Shown: piece by piece, positions 5,233 through 6,215 of the stretch
How positions within the stretch are numbered: position 1 is the stretch's first letter
How the letters are laid out: the number at the start of each line of letters is the position of its first letter
Assembly: GCA_009784765.1 (NCBI GenBank)
Contig: WQXP01000078.1
Span: forward strand, 1 to 6,215
DNA length: 6,215 nucleotides
Source of the DNA: Oscillospiraceae bacterium
Lineage (GTDB): Bacteria; Bacillota; Clostridia; Oscillospirales; Ruminococcaceae
Reading direction: 5' to 3'
The notes under the pieces: generated by a model
Seen by the model: the letters and a program-made list of their open reading frames with translations, nothing else
Told to the model about the DNA's origin: nothing
Databases searched by the model: none
Made by a program: the position numbers and the translations under genes

Positions 5233-5688
5233 ATGAACAGAGAGAGCAAGCAAAGCAACGACCTTTTTTATGTATGCAGTATGATTGAGAATATTGCGCG
5301 AATCACCAAAAACACGCGTAAAGATACGGTGAACGCACTCGGACTTCGAAACATTGAAAAGCTGTACAATTTAGCAGATGTTTATCACTGCGAAAACGTA
5401 GACAAAGTCGCAGATGAGTTTATAGAGGCGGCGAACATACCACGCGGGGTTTTCGATAATGTCGCGGAGTGTGAGTATAAAGTCCCGACGCATTGGGAAA
5501 TCGGGCGCGTTTATTCGAGACTTATAAACGCCATTTCCGCTGAACGCGAAAACGCGCAACATTCAAACACGCTGTTTGAAGTTTACAACTCGTGGATTAC
5601 GGAGAGTATCGACAATTATAACAGTGATATGTACTATTCGAGCCCCGACTATATTTTCCAGTCATATAAACACGGTTGTGTGATATAG
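5233..5688 (+). CDS. Uncharacterised helical protein paired with DUF3990 (candidate antitoxin)
   Basis: 151 residues from ATG 5233; an in-frame TTG at 5209 would overlap the DUF3990 gene, but ATG is preferred. I do not recognise a named domain with certainty. The first half (N-D-L-F-Y-V-C-S-M-I-E-N to about residue 68) is helical and ends in a VYHCENVDKVADEFI block that loosely resembles DUF3791, a small family I recall beside DUF3990 genes in gut Clostridia. The second half carries VPTHWEIGRVYSRLI (84-98), FEVYNSWI (115-122) and an aromatic C terminus rich in Tyr (Y129, Y134, Y135, Y140, Y145). No catalytic motif, signal or membrane segment is visible. It begins 4 bases after the DUF3990 stop, so the two are surely co-translated. 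A role in neutralising or guiding the DUF3990 protein is inference from layout only. Confidence 0.7.
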   Translation: MNRESKQSNDLFYVCSMIENIARITKNTRKDTVNALGLRNIEKLYNLADVYHCENVDKVADEFIEAANIPRGVFDNVAECEYKVPTHWEIGRVYSRLINAISAERENAQHSNTLFEVYNSWITESIDNYNSDMYYSSPDYIFQSYKHGCVI

Positions 5689-5763
5689 TCGCTCAGTTTT
5701 GAAAAGCCAAAGCATTCTCAAATTGACTGATTAAATAAAAGTAAAAAAGGAAAACCAACACAC
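5689..5763 (+). other. Short A+T-rich gap before valS
   Basis: The only gap of more than about 30 bases in the window. It contains a weak, imperfect inverted repeat (5693-5702 with 5718-5730) without a following T-run, so no convincing terminator, and a TTGACT at 5723-5728 without a matching -10 box. AAGGAA at 5747-5752, 11 bases before ATG 5764, is the probable valS ribosome binding site. No T-box leader, which often precedes Bacillota aminoacyl-tRNA synthetase genes, could fit in 75 bases. Confidence 0.6.
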
Positions 5764-6215
5764 ATGAAACAACTCAATAAAACCTACTCCCCCAAAGACT
5801 TCGAGGCGCGGATTTACGCCGACTGGGAAGCGAAAGGCTACTTCCGCGCAGAGGTAGGAAAGACAAAGGTGCAAGGAAGTCGGGCTTTGCCCGACGACGC
5901 GCAGGAGCAGTCGCGAAGCGACGTTGCTCCGAAGTCGGAAGTGCCGCCATACTGCATAGTCATTCCCCCGCCGAATATCACAGGGCAGCTCCACATAGGG
6001 CACGCCCTTGACAACACTTTGCAAGACATACTCATTCGATATAAACGAATGCAGGGGTACTCCGCGCTGTGGCTACCGGGGACTGACCACGCGAGCATTG
6101 CCACGGAAGCCAAAATCGTGGAGGCAATGAAAGCCGACGGCGTTACCAAAGACGACATCGGGCGGGAGGGGTTCTTAGAGCGCGCGTGGAAGTGGAAAGA
6201 AGAATACGGCGGAAC
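5764..6215 (+). CDS. valS: Valyl-tRNA synthetase, N-terminal part (runs off the window)
   Basis: 150 complete codons are visible of a protein that normally has about 880 residues. ValRS charges tRNA-Val with valine using ATP and edits mis-charged threonine. [13 protein letters not shown] is the usual start; [33 protein letters not shown] (68-99) contains the class I HIGH signature at H77-H80, and [19 protein letters not shown] (102-120) is the catalytic-core text in the form typical of Clostridia. The odd part is residues 36-60: about 25 residues, absent from family members at this position, encoded by a copy of the 34-bp repeat and a second hairpin. Without them, K-T-K would run straight into [11 protein letters not shown], which is the family pattern. 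The reading frame stays open through the insert to the window edge. Confidence 0.95.
   Translation, partial: MKQLNKTYSPKDFEARIYADWEAKGYFRAEVGKTKVQGSRALPDDAQEQSRSDVAPKSEVPPYCIVIPPPNITGQLHIGHALDNTLQDILIRYKRMQGYSALWLPGTDHASIATEAKIVEAMKADGVTKDDIGREGFLERAWKWKEEYGG
5871..5904 (+). repeat. 34-bp palindrome-bearing repeat, copy 2 (inside valS)
   Basis: Identical to 3451-3484, including the perfect GTCGGGCTTTGCCCGAC hairpin (5879-5895). It is translated in a different frame from copy 1, as [12 protein letters not shown] rather than [11 protein letters not shown]. Confidence 0.9.
5904..5930 (+). repeat. Second hairpin of the valS element (copy-specific tail)
   Basis: GGAGCA-GTCGC at 5904-5914, a GAA loop, then GCGAC at 5918-5922, a 2-base bulge, and TGCTCC at 5925-5930: an 11-bp stem interrupted only by the bulge. 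An outer CCGAC (5891-5895) can also pair with GTCGG (5934-5938). This tail differs from the one after copy 1 in rqcH, so the elements look like a shared head joined to different self-complementary tails. Confidence 0.75.

Noticed and set aside
5693..5730. Possible rho-independent terminator before valS
   Set aside because: The inverted repeat is A+T-rich and bulged, and no run of T follows it.
5723..5751. Possible sigma-A promoter for valS (TTGACT)
   Set aside because: No TATAAT-like box lies 16-18 bases downstream; the region is only A-rich.
3451..5904. CRISPR array from the two 34-bp repeats
   Set aside because: Only two copies, over 2.4 kb apart, each inside a housekeeping gene; no spacer periodicity.
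5731..6158. Two minus-strand open frames opposite valS
   Set aside because: Both are antisense to unmistakable ValRS text including the HIGH motif.

Overview
The window reads as a tightly packed, all-plus-strand stretch of a bacterial chromosome. It most likely comes from a Clostridia-class member of the Bacillota: the trmK/Nif3 pair followed by an RqcH gene, the [10 protein letters not shown] form of valyl-tRNA synthetase, and a cardiolipin synthase ending in an EITLES-type tail all resemble Clostridia sequences as I remember them. I cannot name genus or species. Housekeeping genes are fairly G+C-rich, whereas two accessory gene pairs are clearly A+T-rich.

Layout. 1-91 is the 3' end of an HD-GYP-like gene. 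121-1164 is a shortened phospholipase D/cardiolipin synthase-type protein. 1179-1700 is trmK (tRNA m1A22 methyltransferase), started from a GTG behind a strong Shine-Dalgarno site. 1681-2261 is a type II toxin-antitoxin pair (VapB-like antitoxin, MazF/PemK-like toxin). 2258-3019 is a Nif3-family metalloprotein and 3009-4772 is rqcH (ribosome quality control, NFACT family). 4779-5228 (DUF3990, probable ADP-ribosyltransferase fold) and 5233-5688 (helical partner of unknown function) form a second accessory pair. 5764 to the end is the N-terminal third or less of valS.

The genes are joined by overlaps or very short gaps from 1164 to 5688, so the run is probably co-transcribed. trmK, rqcH and valS all concern tRNA or translation. 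The two accessory pairs sit at gene junctions and leave the reading frames of their neighbours usable. The toxin-antitoxin pair lies between near-identical 28-bp direct repeats that each carry a ribosome binding site and the start of a gene, so it looks like a clean insertion between trmK and the Nif3 gene.

The most unusual feature is a set of short repeated or palindromic DNA elements inside protein genes and translated in frame. A 34-bp element with a perfect hairpin occurs in rqcH and again in valS, read in two different frames. A second family built from CAATTGACA/GGACA units occurs in the cardiolipin synthase-like gene and again in rqcH. A 20-bp perfect palindrome lies in the C-terminal domain of rqcH. 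Each falls where the family alignment, from memory, would put a loop. The other candidate for new biology is the DUF3990 plus partner pair, which has the look of an ADP-ribosyltransferase toxin with its antitoxin.
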